Shown here: piece after piece, positions 1 to 9,258 of the stretch | Layout of the letters: each line of letters opens with the position of its first letter | Position numbering within the stretch: position 1 is the stretch's first letter | Source of the DNA: Allopusillimonas lactea | Lineage (GTDB): Bacteria; Pseudomonadota; Gammaproteobacteria; Burkholderiales; Burkholderiaceae_B | DNA length: 64,000 nt | Direction of reading: 5' to 3' | Assembly (NCBI RefSeq): GCF_021653995.1 | Contig: NZ_JAJJOZ010000012.1 | Span: forward strand, 1 to 64,000 | Position numbers and translations under genes: made by a program | The notes under the pieces: model-generated | What the model was told of the DNA's origin: nothing | Database searches by the model: none | What the model saw: only the letters and a program-made list of their open reading frames with translations

Positions 1-77
1 TTGCTTCCATTAGAAATGTTCTTCGCAAAAACAAGTCTAATGAATACCGCTTGTCCCCCGTTCATGATGTAGAGCCC

Positions 78-1064
78 TTACTTGGCCGTGATTCCCGCAG
101 TGTTTAGCACAGTGCCCCACTTCTTCAGTTCGTCACCCATATAGGCTGCGAGTTCCTGACGGGTGCCGCCGATTGTCGTGGCGCCCATGGCGCCGAGCTT
201 GTCGATGACGGCGGGATCTTTCAGGATTTCGTTCAAGGCGCCGTTTACCCGATCGGTGATGGATGCGGGCGTCGAGCGCGGTGCCAGGAGGGCAAACCAG
301 GTGGAGGACAATAACTCAGGATGGCCCAACGATGCTGTTGTTGGCACACCGGGCAGACTGGGCGACGGCTGCTTGGCCAACAGGGCCAACGGGCGTACCT
401 GCTGACTCTTGATCTGGCCGATGATGCCCGGCACCAACTGGAACATCGCCTGGATATCATTGGCGATGAGGTTGGTGGTGGCCTGCCCCGGCGCGGAATA
501 GGGCACATGCATCAGCTTCGTGCCGGTTTCACGCATGAAAAACTCGCCCGCGATGTGCATGGAGCTGCCAACGCCGCTCGAACCAAAGTTCAGCTCGTTG
601 GGGTTTTTCTTCGCGTAATCGATGAACTCCCCCAATGTCTTGACGGGCAGTGTGTTGTTCACCACGAGGATGTTAGGCACCTCGGCGACCAGCCCAATGG
701 GCTCGAAATCCTTGGTCGGATTGAATCCAGGCTCTTTATAGATATGCGGGCTCACCGCCAAGGTGCCTGCCCACGAAAACAGAATGCTGTATCCGTCGGG
801 CTTGGCTTTGGCGGCCATGGCTGCGCCGATATTGCCATTGGCGCCACCCCGGTTTTCGACAATGACATTCGCCCCCAGCTTGCCACCTAGCTTGTCGGCA
901 AGCAGCCGCGCGATGGTATCGGCTGTGCCGGCGCCGCCTGGCGCAGGCACAATAAGGTGGATGGGCTTATCTGCCTCCGGCCATGCAGCCAATGCATTGG
1001 CCGACACCAGGCAAGACGACGCCAGGGACAGGCTGAACAGGGTTTTGAGGATGCGTGAACGCAT
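78..1064 (-). CDS. Bug/TctC-family periplasmic solute-binding protein
   Basis: A 328-residue secreted protein. The N-terminus is a signal peptide ending near ANALA (residues 22-26), followed by the family opening WPEADKPIHLIVPAPGGAGTAD, which forms the solute pocket in Bug proteins. The family binds small carboxylates or related acids in the periplasm, often for a TctAB permease, but no tctA or tctB lies nearby. Length is normal for the family. An AAGGAGA ribosome site lies just upstream of the chosen ATG. It follows the uroporphyrinogen-decarboxylase-like gene with a 62-base gap on the same strand, so the two are probably co-transcribed. The ligand cannot be told from sequence. Confidence 0.93.
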   Translation of the reverse strand: MRSRILKTLFSLSLASSCLVSANALAAWPEADKPIHLIVPAPGGAGTADTIARLLADKLGGKLGANVIVENRGGANGNIGAAMAAKAKPDGYSILFSWAGTLAVSPHIYKEPGFNPTKDFEPIGLVAEVPNILVVNNTLPVKTLGEFIDYAKKNPNELNFGSSGVGSSMHIAGEFFMRETGTKLMHVPYSAPGQATTNLIANDIQAMFQLVPGIIGQIKSQQVRPLALLAKQPSPSLPGVPTTASLGHPELLSSTWFALLAPRSTPASITDRVNGALNEILKDPAVIDKLGAMGATTIGGTRQELAAYMGDELKKWGTVLNTAGITAK

Positions 1065-1126
1065 AGTGTCTCCTTGTATGTTTTCGTATACGACTCGCGT
1101 AACGCAACTGCTGCGCTACAGCATGG

Positions 1127-2137
1127 TCACGCGCACAATGCTTGGTGCTCGGGGCTGCGCACGGCAGCGATCGCTGCGGCAATGGCGCGATCAGGCGTTG
1201 CCGTGTGCAGGACGCAGCCGGGCGCCAGCATAAGGCGCCTGCCGCCGGTCTGTTCAAGCGCATCCCGGATCTCGAGTGCGATGTCTTCATCCGATCCGTA
1301 CAGGAGTGTACGCGATTCATCAACGCCGCCTACCAGCAGGCCGGGTAGTGTGGCCACAGCCTGTGCGAGCGAAGGATAGGTCAACCGGTCGTGCCAATTG
1401 ACCATGTGCACCGGATATGCTGACAGCAGCGGCACCATGATGTCCTCGCCGTGGGCGTGGAGCATATTGAAGCGTGTTTTGTCCCGTATCGCATCCAGCA
1501 CCATCAGGTCGTATTTCTTCCCGAAGCGCTCATATTCCGCTTCAGTCAGTATCCGGCTTGACGCTTGTTGCGTTGCAAAGAACACACCATGCGCGCCGGC
1601 ATCAAGCGCGGCGAGTGCAAACTCGATGGTGGTTTCGGTAATGGCCTCCAGTGCCTGCTCCACCGCATCGGGGGCGCATCGCAGGTCGGCGTACAGCCTG
1701 TCCGACGACATCTTCCGCGCGGTAGCCAGAGGGCTGAATACGGTTTGGAGGATAGGCACGCTTCCCCGCAGAAAGCGCGCGGCATAGGCCAGCGCCTCAT
1801 TCTGGCGCCCGAATGCGCCACGCGTGGCCGAAACCGGCTTGATCTGCGCCCAGTCGGCATACTGACGCACGGCAGGCTCGATAATGACGCGGGCGCCATT
1901 TTGCGCCGATTCGAACGCAGACACCGCCCCCCAAGCTTCCGCGCTGAACGTTCCTGGCGGCATGAACTTAACCAGATCAAACGCCCATTTGCGCTGCCAC
2001 TCCACGGTATGCCGCACCAATTTCATGACATGCATATCGTCTTCCGGAAAGTGCTTCCAGAATGCGATGGGCGGATGATCTACCTCGTCGCCATTGATTG
2101 CGGCCTGTATGCGGCCCCAATGATCCATGGATTTCAT
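1127..2137 (-). CDS. Uroporphyrinogen decarboxylase superfamily protein (HemE-like, probably not true HemE)
   Basis: A 336-residue protein of the URO-D superfamily, which includes heme-pathway HemE and zinc-dependent corrinoid:cofactor methyltransferases. It lacks the N-terminal RQAGRYLPEY motif of true HemE. It does carry HAHGED near residue 232 and APGC near residue 314, which resemble the His/Cys zinc ligands of the MtaA/MtbA-type methyltransferase branch. I infer a catabolic methyl-transfer or decarboxylation role rather than heme synthesis. It is divergent from a LysR gene and upstream of a Bug binding protein, which suggests uptake and use of one inducible substrate. No corrinoid protein is next to it. 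Confidence 0.8.
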   Translation of the reverse strand: MKSMDHWGRIQAAINGDEVDHPPIAFWKHFPEDDMHVMKLVRHTVEWQRKWAFDLVKFMPPGTFSAEAWGAVSAFESAQNGARVIIEPAVRQYADWAQIKPVSATRGAFGRQNEALAYAARFLRGSVPILQTVFSPLATARKMSSDRLYADLRCAPDAVEQALEAITETTIEFALAALDAGAHGVFFATQQASSRILTEAEYERFGKKYDLMVLDAIRDKTRFNMLHAHGEDIMVPLLSAYPVHMVNWHDRLTYPSLAQAVATLPGLLVGGVDESRTLLYGSDEDIALEIRDALEQTGGRRLMLAPGCVLHTATPDRAIAAAIAAVRSPEHQALCA

Positions 2138-2291
2138 GTGCTATTCCCCCTGCTGAGTCTGCGGTAAGAAAGCCCGGCGGCCTTGCCCGGCTGTTACCGT
2201 ATGTTGGCGGTATAGTTTCAATTCTGTGACATTCGCTCCCCCGCTACAAACGGGCTTTTCAGAAACCAGCTTTCGTATAACGCGAACCCAC

Positions 2292-3197
2292 ATGCACTAC
2301 AGTCTCACCGATCTCAAGCTTCTCGTCGCCATTGCCGACAGCGGCAGTGTCACCGGCGGCGCGGCGGCCTGTTTCCTGGCGCCCTCATCGGCGAGCATGC
2401 GAATCAAACGGCTCGAGGAGTCGTTGGGCGCCCAGCTTCTGCTGCGCCAGGCCCGAGGCGTCGCACTCACACCGGCCGGTAAAGTCATCGTCAAACACGT
2501 GCGCGGCTGCCTGACGGCGCTCGAAGAAATGCATGCCGAGCTGGCGCCTTATGCGCACGGCGTCAAGGCACAGGTTCGGCTGCTGGCAAACAGCAGCGCA
2601 GTTGCGTCCTTTCTACCCAGCGACCTGCAACGGTTTCTGCGCGAACAACCCGAAGTGCGCATCGTGATGCACGAAAGGGTAAGCCACCAGATTATTGAAG
2701 CGCTGGCCGAAGGAAGTGCGGACGTCGGTGTGGTCACCTGGGCGGGGGATCATCCTGGCCTGACGTTTTACCCCTATCACGAAGACCACCTGATGGTAGC
2801 GGTTGCCGCCGATCACGCTATGGCTTCGCATGAGCAGGTGACATTCCTTCAATGTCTTGAACACCCAATCGTCACCCTGCAAGCCGGCAGTGCCATCTAC
2901 ACATTTCTAACGCGCCGGGCCGCATCGCTCGGGCATGCACTGGATATCCGCATACAGGTCAGCAGCTTCAGTTCCGTGGTAGCCATGGTTGGCGCAGGTG
3001 CCGGCCTGAGCATCGTGCCGTTTTCGGCACTTCAAAGCGCCAACTGCGACAACGTGCGCATCCTGCCTCTGGATGAATCATGGGCCCGGCGCTCGCTTCG
3101 CGTATGCGTGCGCAACGACGGAGAGGCACGCCTGCCCTATGTGGCAAGGCTCATCGAGCACTTGCGCAAGCAGGGCGATCACCCCATGGACGGCTAG
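2292..3197 (+). CDS. LysR-family transcriptional regulator
   Basis: A LysR regulator of about 300 residues. The winged helix-turn-helix spans roughly residues 1-60 (LTDLKLLVAIADSGSVTGGA...LTPAGK), followed by a two-lobe effector domain. I chose the ATG at 2292 (MHYSLTD) because the helix-turn-helix begins there; an in-frame ATG at 2226 would add 22 unrelated residues. It is divergent from the URO-D-like and Bug genes across about 150 bases, the usual place for a LysR-controlled promoter, so that pair is the likely target. The PLP enzyme 130 bases downstream could be co-transcribed. Confidence 0.92.
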   Translation: MHYSLTDLKLLVAIADSGSVTGGAAACFLAPSSASMRIKRLEESLGAQLLLRQARGVALTPAGKVIVKHVRGCLTALEEMHAELAPYAHGVKAQVRLLANSSAVASFLPSDLQRFLREQPEVRIVMHERVSHQIIEALAEGSADVGVVTWAGDHPGLTFYPYHEDHLMVAVAADHAMASHEQVTFLQCLEHPIVTLQAGSAIYTFLTRRAASLGHALDIRIQVSSFSSVVAMVGAGAGLSIVPFSALQSANCDNVRILPLDESWARRSLRVCVRNDGEARLPYVARLIEHLRKQGDHPMDG

Positions 3198-3330
3198 GAC
3201 GATTCGCCAAATACGAAGACGCGTTTTGTGAAATACCGCTGTCGCTACCCGCGCCCCGCTGGCACACTCCCGGCCATATCGAGCGCGGCCCGACACAGGC
3301 GGCCGCGCCTGTCTGCCAACGGAGACCGCC

Positions 3331-4443
3331 ATGACAAAACGCAGCAACTGGACCATCAATGCCATCGAGATTATCGAGCGCGACTACAGACGATCCGCCG
3401 ATACCCATCTGCTTCCCTTGCCGCTTCCGGACGCGCCTGGCATCAAGCTGTACATCAAGGATGAATCGACACATCCAACCGGAAGCCTGAAGCACCGTCT
3501 TGCGCGCTCGCTGTTCCTCTATGCGCTGTGCAATGGCTGGGTGAACGAAGACACGACAATCATCGAAGCGTCATCGGGCAGCACAGCGGTCTCGGAGGCT
3601 TATTTCGCGCGGATGCTGGGCCTGCCTTTCGTCGCCGTCATGCCGCGATCCACCGCCCGGGCGAAAGTGGAGCAGATCGCGTTCTACGGCGGCCGCTGCC
3701 ATTTTGTCGACCGGCCGGGCGACGTGTACGCCGAAGCGCAGCGACTGGCCGATGCGTGCGGCGGGCATTATATGGATCAGTTCACGTATGCCGAACGCGC
3801 GACCGACTGGCGCGGCAACAACAATATCGCGGAATCCATCTACGACCAGATGCAGGAAGAAGAACATGCAATACCGGATTGGATCGTCGTGGGCGCCGGC
3901 ACAGGAGGTACATCGGCGACCATCGGACGCTATATCCGCTACCGCAAGCTGACAACCCGCCTGTGCGTCGTAGATCCGGAAAACTCGGTCTTCCAGACGT
4001 ACTTCGCGTGTGGGGACGCGGATGTTACAAGCGCCGCAGGCTCCAGGATAGAAGGTATCGGCCGCCCTCGTGTAGAACCGTCCTTCATCCGCAGCGTAAT
4101 TGACCACATGATCCAGGTGCCTGATGCGGCTTCACTGGCCGCAATACGGTTTCTCCACAGGCTGCTTGGGCGTCGCTATGGCGGCTCCACAGGCACCGGT
4201 TTCTACGGCGCCCTGCAACTGACATGCGAAATGAAGCACGAGAAAAGAGAAGGCTCCATCGTTTTGCTCGCCTGCGATGACGGAGACCGGTATCTGGACA
4301 CGTATTACGATGACCGCTGGGTCGCTGAGAATAAGTTCAATCTGGCACCTTATGCCGAGCAGATCGAGACAGCGTTTGCCACCTGCTGCTGGCCGGTCAA
4401 GGTAGCGGCGCCGTGCGGCGCGGAACCCGCTATGGCGCCCTGA
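3331..4443 (+). CDS. PLP-dependent cysteine synthase family enzyme (Cds1-type L-cysteine desulfhydrase-like)
   Basis: A 370-residue fold-type II PLP enzyme. The Schiff-base lysine is in GSLKHRL (Lys54), the substrate loop is EASSGSTA, and the phosphate-binding glycine loop is GAGTGGTSA. The order and the length match the branch named for mycobacterial Cds1, which releases H2S from cysteine; sequence alone cannot exclude a synthase. The ATG is preceded by GGAGACCGCC. The last 20 or so residues (Cys- and Pro-rich) look unlike the family and may be a frayed C-terminus. A strong terminator follows at once, so this gene ends its transcription unit. Confidence 0.85.
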   Translation: MTKRSNWTINAIEIIERDYRRSADTHLLPLPLPDAPGIKLYIKDESTHPTGSLKHRLARSLFLYALCNGWVNEDTTIIEASSGSTAVSEAYFARMLGLPFVAVMPRSTARAKVEQIAFYGGRCHFVDRPGDVYAEAQRLADACGGHYMDQFTYAERATDWRGNNNIAESIYDQMQEEEHAIPDWIVVGAGTGGTSATIGRYIRYRKLTTRLCVVDPENSVFQTYFACGDADVTSAAGSRIEGIGRPRVEPSFIRSVIDHMIQVPDAASLAAIRFLHRLLGRRYGGSTGTGFYGALQLTCEMKHEKREGSIVLLACDDGDRYLDTYYDDRWVAENKFNLAPYAEQIETAFATCCWPVKVAAPCGAEPAMAP

Positions 4444-4512
4444 ACGCCGGTTCCGCTTTCCGCAAACACACGCGGAATCTGCATTGGTGCCCGCTGGTCC
4501 GCCCTGACCCGG

Positions 4513-4549
4513 ACGGCGCCCGACCTTCCCCGGTCGGGCGCCGTTTTTA
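4513..4549 (+). terminator. Rho-independent terminator after the cysteine synthase-like gene
   Basis: A perfect 13-bp stem (ACGGCGCCCGACC with its complement), a 6-base loop and a run of five T. It separates the first accessory block from the polysaccharide locus. Confidence 0.92.
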
Positions 4550-4922
4550 TTTCATCTCTTGTAGCAACCCGTTTCACGCTGGCCGCTCGCCTATCGCCCA
4601 TGCGACGGGCATAACAAACCGCGGGTTGGCATCCACCTTCATTGGCTGTTCGGATTAATCCAGTTTCGGTGTGCACGTGGCTGTCCACCCGCCAGGTATG
4701 AATCCGCCTGGCAATTTCCCATCACGTGCCCATAACCCGCCTCCAGAGAATGGCGTAAGCGTAAATACGGTAAGCATTGCGGTTTATGCACTTTGGCTGA
4801 TGGCAGAGCCAGGCCCGTCCCGGTTATCAATTACACATCTTGAAAACAACTGTTATCCCTCGCCAGATCAGTCGTTCGACACGATGAACCGATGGGCGAA
4901 GCGGAAGGGACGGAGGGGATCC
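4550..4922. other. Intergenic region upstream of the RfaH-like gene
   Basis: About 370 bases without a convincing gene. The frame of the downstream gene stays open through it from 4671, but the added residues are not NusG-like. It probably holds the promoter of the polysaccharide locus. I see no box that I can assign with confidence. Confidence 0.5.
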
Positions 4923-5507
4923 ATGCGAAATTTGACATTGATCGGGCAAGCTGCCGCACAGACGCCGCAGAACAGGTCAGTGGATCTGCCGACTACCACG
5001 CCCGGAGACTGGTTTGTTGCATACACCCACGCCCGTCAAGAATCGGTAGCGCTGGCAAACCTTGAACGCCAAGGCTATGAGGCCTATCTGCCGCTGTATC
5101 CGATGATACCGCGCCGAGGTATCGCGCCCGCCACACATGCGTATGAACCGATGTTCTCGCGTTACCTGTTCTTCAGGCCCGCGTCGCCCCGACAATCCAT
5201 CCGCCCCGTGCATTCCACCCGGGGCGTGCTGTCCATCCTGAGCTTTGGCGGCAATTACGCACAGGTTCAGTCGGTACTGATCGATGCGATCCGCGCACGC
5301 GAAACCCAGCTCAAAACGCTTCCGAATTCGGCACACCTGCCAGCTCCGGGCACCCGGGTGCGCATCAGCCATTACGACGCCGCAGGCTTGGAAGGGCTGG
5401 AGGGCCTGGTGCAGGTTTCTTCGGCGCAACGCGTGATTGTCCTGATGTCGCTATTGGGTCGACAGACCCGTGTGAAGCTCAGCCCACATATGGTGCAGGT
5501 CGCCTGA
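4923..5507 (+). CDS. Specialised NusG paralogue, RfaH-like antiterminator
   Basis: A 194-residue NusG-family protein. The NGN domain opens with WFVAYTHARQE and continues through GYEAYLPLYP and YLFFRP; the C-terminal KOW domain is about residues 135-194 (GTRVRI...VQVSSAQRVIVLMSLLGR). RfaH-type paralogues are recruited to RNA polymerase at an ops element and help it through long surface-sugar operons. The ATG at 4923 has a GGAGGGG ribosome site and starts just before the NGN domain. It lies directly upstream of wza, and an ops-like sequence lies in the gap between them. The housekeeping nusG sits with secE in these bacteria, so this copy is likely dedicated to the polysaccharide locus. Confidence 0.87.
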   Translation: MRNLTLIGQAAAQTPQNRSVDLPTTTPGDWFVAYTHARQESVALANLERQGYEAYLPLYPMIPRRGIAPATHAYEPMFSRYLFFRPASPRQSIRPVHSTRGVLSILSFGGNYAQVQSVLIDAIRARETQLKTLPNSAHLPAPGTRVRISHYDAAGLEGLEGLVQVSSAQRVIVLMSLLGRQTRVKLSPHMVQVA

Positions 5508-5684
5508 AGGCGGCAAGGTCCCGACAAGCATTGATTGCAAAGATCGCCTCACGGACAGTGAGGTGGCCGGCGCCCCAAAAATAATACCGGAAACATCCGG
5601 AATGAGGCCTGGGGGCGAATCGGAAAACAGCGTCGTCAACGACGCGGACAGCGCCTCCTCCCCAGGCAACGCGCCGCAACGTGC

Positions 5685-5729
5685 CCGGTTCCGCAACCGG
5701 ACACTGCGGTAGCCTGCCCGGTTTCGGGC
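5685..5729 (+). promoter_or_regulatory. ops-like element between two small hairpins in the wza leader
   Basis: The sequence TGCGGTAGCCTGC at 5705-5717 matches the enterobacterial ops consensus as I remember it (GGCGGTAGCGTGC) at 11 of 13 positions, including the core GCGGTAGC. A 6-bp hairpin with a CCGC loop lies just upstream (5685-5700), and a 5-bp hairpin (5716-5729) starts at its 3' edge. It lies about 95 bases before the wza start, within a 305-base leader with no convincing gene, right after the RfaH-like gene. Assignment rests on motif and position only. Confidence 0.5.
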
Positions 5730-5812
5730 CATGCGCGGTGATGGGATGCCACCGGACGCGCCGCCTGGGGAGACCCTCAACACTGGAATCCCGCACCCGG
5801 AAACTCGCCACT

Positions 5813-6970
5813 ATGAATACCACGCACCCTGCTTTCCGCCGCCTGCATCTGGCGAAGCGGACCGCCGCGTCATTGTCGCTGGCCGCCCTCCCCTTGTTTC
5901 TGGCTGCCTGCAGCATTTCTCCCGGCGTCTATATGGGCGACCCGAAGAAGGTCGAACAAGAACTGAATGAGCCTGGCGCACCTCCGGGCGCGCTTATTCC
6001 CATCTCCACGGACTTGCTGGCACGCGAAGCCAATGCCGCACGGACGAACGTTGCGCCGGATGTCGAGCAACTGTTCACCCCCCCCGAGCGCTATCTCGTG
6101 GGCCCTGGAGACATCCTCAACATCGTCGTCTGGAACCATCCAGAGCTCGCGCTCAGCGGAGCGGGCACAGCGTCTACCACGGCAGTGCCGGGCGCGCCCG
6201 ACGTTGGCAATGGCTACAACGTGAGCCCCGACGGCATGATCCAGTTCCCGTTCCTGGGCCCTGTCCGCGTGTCCGGGATGAACGAATACCAGATCCGCGC
6301 AATGCTCGTGCGCCGCCTGGTCGGCCACATCAGCGAGCCCCAGATCACGGTGCGCATACAGGCGTACCGCAACGGGCGCGTGTATGTCGACGGGGAGGTG
6401 CGCACCCCCGGCCTGCAGACCATCAATGACGTGCCCATGACACTGCCCGAAGCCATCAGTCGCGCAGGTGGTTTCACAGAGGAAGCAGACCGGTCTTCCG
6501 TGGTCCTGACGCGCGATGGGAAGCGCACCGTCATCAATCTGATGCGGTTGGCCGACGCGGGCGTCAATCCTTCACGGATCATGCTGCGCAATGGTGACCT
6601 GCTCCAGGTCATCAACCAGCAGGAAAACAAGGTTTTCGTGCTGGGCGACGTCTACGTACCACGCGCACAGCCCATGCATGACGGACGGCTGACTCTGGCG
6701 CAGGCCCTGGGTGAAGCCGGCGGCGTCAATCCGCTGTCGGGCAATCCCCGCCAGGTGTATGTGATCCGCAAAGGCGAAGACGGTAATGCACAGATCTACC
6801 ACCTGGATGCCAGCAAACCGACTGCCATGGTGCTGGCGTCAGACTTCCAGCTGCGGGGTCGGGACATGGTCTTTGTCGACCCGGCGCCGGTGGTCCGGTG
6901 GCAGCGTGTGATCAGCAACATTCTTCCAAGCTACGGCGCAGTCGCCGCCACCCGCGACATGACTCGATGA
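5813..6970 (+). CDS. wza: Wza-type outer-membrane polysaccharide export lipoprotein
   Basis: A 385-residue lipoprotein with a lipobox LAAC near residue 27, a Poly_export domain opening at GPGDILNIVVW, then SLBB-type segments (GRVYVDGEVRTPG and NKVFVLGDVYVP). Wza octamers form the outer-membrane channel for capsule or exopolysaccharide export. The ATG at 5813 was chosen because it starts a proper signal peptide; the upstream in-frame ATG adds non-signal residues. The stop codon overlaps the next reading frame, so it is translated together with the Wzc kinase. The leader carries the ops-like element. Confidence 0.93.
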   Translation: MNTTHPAFRRLHLAKRTAASLSLAALPLFLAACSISPGVYMGDPKKVEQELNEPGAPPGALIPISTDLLAREANAARTNVAPDVEQLFTPPERYLVGPGDILNIVVWNHPELALSGAGTASTTAVPGAPDVGNGYNVSPDGMIQFPFLGPVRVSGMNEYQIRAMLVRRLVGHISEPQITVRIQAYRNGRVYVDGEVRTPGLQTINDVPMTLPEAISRAGGFTEEADRSSVVLTRDGKRTVINLMRLADAGVNPSRIMLRNGDLLQVINQQENKVFVLGDVYVPRAQPMHDGRLTLAQALGEAGGVNPLSGNPRQVYVIRKGEDGNAQIYHLDASKPTAMVLASDFQLRGRDMVFVDPAPVVRWQRVISNILPSYGAVAATRDMTR

Positions 6971-6978
6971 GGCCTACC

Positions 6979-9231
6979 ATGCAAGCCTACCCACTGACCC
7001 CTGCCGATCCGCAGCAGTTAGTCGCGGTCGCAACGGCGGACAGCAAGGATGACGTCGATGTGCTTGGCGTTCTCGACACCTTGTTCAATTCTCGCGGGCT
7101 CATCGCCGCCAGCATCCTCATCGCGTTGCTGACCGGCGCTGGCTACGTCGTACTCAGCAAACCCGTATACCAGGCGGATCTCCTGATACAGGTCGAGCAG
7201 AACAAAGATCAGGGCGACAACAATGTGATGGGGGCGCTTGCGACCGCGTTCAACATCCAGTCGCCCGCCACCGCCGAGATGGAGATTCTCAAATCGCGCC
7301 TGGTGGTGGGCCGCGCCAGCGACCACTTAGGGCTCCATGTGACGGCCGAACCTAAGTACTTTCCATTGGTCGGCCGCTGGTTTGCCCAGCATGCACCCGG
7401 CCTGCCCTACGCCAGCCTGCCGTGGCTGTCTCATTACGCCTGGGGGCCGGCCCATATACAGGTGCGCCAGTTCGAGCTTCCCGAAGCGCTTTACAACAAA
7501 CCCATGACGGTGGTGGCAACAGCCACTGGCTACGCGCTGCACGACCAGGACGGCGTCACGCTGGCGCAAGGCGCAGTGGGAAAACCTCTGCAGTTCAATA
7601 CCTCGGCCGGGCCAGGCTCACTGGATTTGGCCACACTCTCCGCAGCGCCCGGAACCGAGTTTCGCCTGGTTCGTCATTCGCAACAACACGTTGTGGAGGC
7701 GCTCCAGAAAGAACTGACCATCCAAGAGAAGAACAAGCCGTCCGGCGTGCTGGCGGTATCGCTGCAAGGGAGCGACCCTGCGCGTGTCGCTACCATTCTC
7801 AATACAGTGGGCGACATGTATGTGGAGCAGAATACCCGGCGCAAAGCCGCCGAGGCAGAGAAATCCCTTTCCTTCCTGGACTCCTTCCTGCCGCAGCTAC
7901 GCAATCAGATGGACGATGCGGACAGTCGCTACACCGCGTTCCGCGACAAGCACGGCACATTTGACCTGGGCACCGAAGGCTCGCTGTCCCTGAACGCCCT
8001 GGTCACGCTACAGACGCAATTGTTCGAACTGCAGCAGAGCCGCAGGCAAAACAGCACACAATTCGGACCGGATCACCCTACCATGCGGGCACTGGCGGCA
8101 CAGATCAACGCCGCCGAAGGCCGAGTTGCCGAACTCAATCAACATATCCGCGGCTTGCCCGAGCTGGAGCAGCAGTTGTTGAACCTGCAGCGCGATTCGC
8201 GCGTGACCAGCGAACTGTATGCCACGCTGCTCAACAGCACGCAGCAACTTCGCCTGATCAAGGAAGGCAAGGTCGGCAACGTGCGCGTGGTCGATCCCGC
8301 CATCATCCCCGAGAATCCTGTCAGACCAGATCCGCCGCTGGCCCTGGCCATAGCAGGTGTAGCAGGGCTTTTCGCCGGTATTGCACTGGCGCTGCTGCGC
8401 GGCATGCTGGGCAGCGGCGTACGTGGGGCTGGGGATATCGAAATGCGTACGGGCATGCATGTGTACGCTACCGTGCCAAAAATGCAGCCGCGCGCCAACC
8501 GCCAACTGCGCCGGCCCGTCCGGCGCCACGGAGAACCCCGCGTGCTTGCGCGCGTGGCGCCCGACGACCCCGCCGTGGAAAGTCTGCGCAGCCTGCGCAC
8601 TTCACTGCACACCATCCTCGAGGCCGCACCCAACAACATCGTCATGATTGCCGGCCCAACCGCGGATGTGGGCAAAACATTTACCAGCCTGAATCTTGCC
8701 GCCGTCCTCGGCGCGGCCGATAAAAAGGTGTTGCTGATCGATACGGATCTGCGTGGCGGCGCCCTGCATACACATTTCGGCCTGAAGCGCGAACTGGGCT
8801 TGGTGGACATACTGCGCGGCGAGGCCCTGGACACCTGCCTGCACGCATCGGTCCTGCCCAACGTCGACCTGATCACAACCGGACGACTACCGGTGAACCC
8901 CGCTGAGATCTTGCTCTCCGAACGCACCGCCAAGCTGATTAAAACACTGGCGAGCCACTATGACGTAGTGGTGTTCGATACGGCGCCGCTGCTTCCAGTG
9001 TCGGATGCGCTTGCACTGGCTCCCTTGGCTGGCACGCTCTTTATGCTCGCGCGCGCTGACCAGACCACGCTTGAAGACCTCGGCGAATCCGCCAAGCGTC
9101 TGCGCCAAGTGGGCTCACATGTCAACGGCGTCATCCTGAATGACTTCAACCCGGCCAACCATCGCTTCAGCAGCCGCTACGGCAGCGGCTATAGCCAGGA
9201 CAGACTGCACTACACCACTCACCGCCCCTGA
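6979..9231 (+). CDS. wzc: Wzc-type chain-length regulator / bacterial tyrosine autokinase
   Basis: A 750-residue inner-membrane co-polymerase. An N-terminal Wzz segment has a membrane helix near residues 34-55, a long coiled-coil periplasmic part, and a second helix near residue 460. The cytoplasmic BY-kinase has Walker A GPTADVGKT at about 559 and Walker A' VLLIDTDLRGG at about 584. The C-terminal tail is tyrosine-rich, as expected for autophosphorylation sites. I prefer the ATG at 6979, which has GAGG 7-8 bases upstream; the ATG at 6967 overlaps the wza stop and is possible. No Wzb-type phosphatase gene accompanies it. Confidence 0.93.
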   Translation: MQAYPLTPADPQQLVAVATADSKDDVDVLGVLDTLFNSRGLIAASILIALLTGAGYVVLSKPVYQADLLIQVEQNKDQGDNNVMGALATAFNIQSPATAEMEILKSRLVVGRASDHLGLHVTAEPKYFPLVGRWFAQHAPGLPYASLPWLSHYAWGPAHIQVRQFELPEALYNKPMTVVATATGYALHDQDGVTLAQGAVGKPLQFNTSAGPGSLDLATLSAAPGTEFRLVRHSQQHVVEALQKELTIQEKNKPSGVLAVSLQGSDPARVATILNTVGDMYVEQNTRRKAAEAEKSLSFLDSFLPQLRNQMDDADSRYTAFRDKHGTFDLGTEGSLSLNALVTLQTQLFELQQSRRQNSTQFGPDHPTMRALAAQINAAEGRVAELNQHIRGLPELEQQLLNLQRDSRVTSELYATLLNSTQQLRLIKEGKVGNVRVVDPAIIPENPVRPDPPLALAIAGVAGLFAGIALALLRGMLGSGVRGAGDIEMRTGMHVYATVPKMQPRANRQLRRPVRRHGEPRVLARVAPDDPAVESLRSLRTSLHTILEAAPNNIVMIAGPTADVGKTFTSLNLAAVLGAADKKVLLIDTDLRGGALHTHFGLKRELGLVDILRGEALDTCLHASVLPNVDLITTGRLPVNPAEILLSERTAKLIKTLASHYDVVVFDTAPLLPVSDALALAPLAGTLFMLARADQTTLEDLGESAKRLRQVGSHVNGVILNDFNPANHRFSSRYGSGYSQDRLHYTTHRP

Positions 9232-9258
9232 CGAGCCATCCCACGGAAATCCTTCTCT

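Noticed and set aside
1127..2137. Calling this gene hemE
   Set aside because: It lacks the RQAGRYLPEY motif and has metal-ligand-like His/Cys residues instead.
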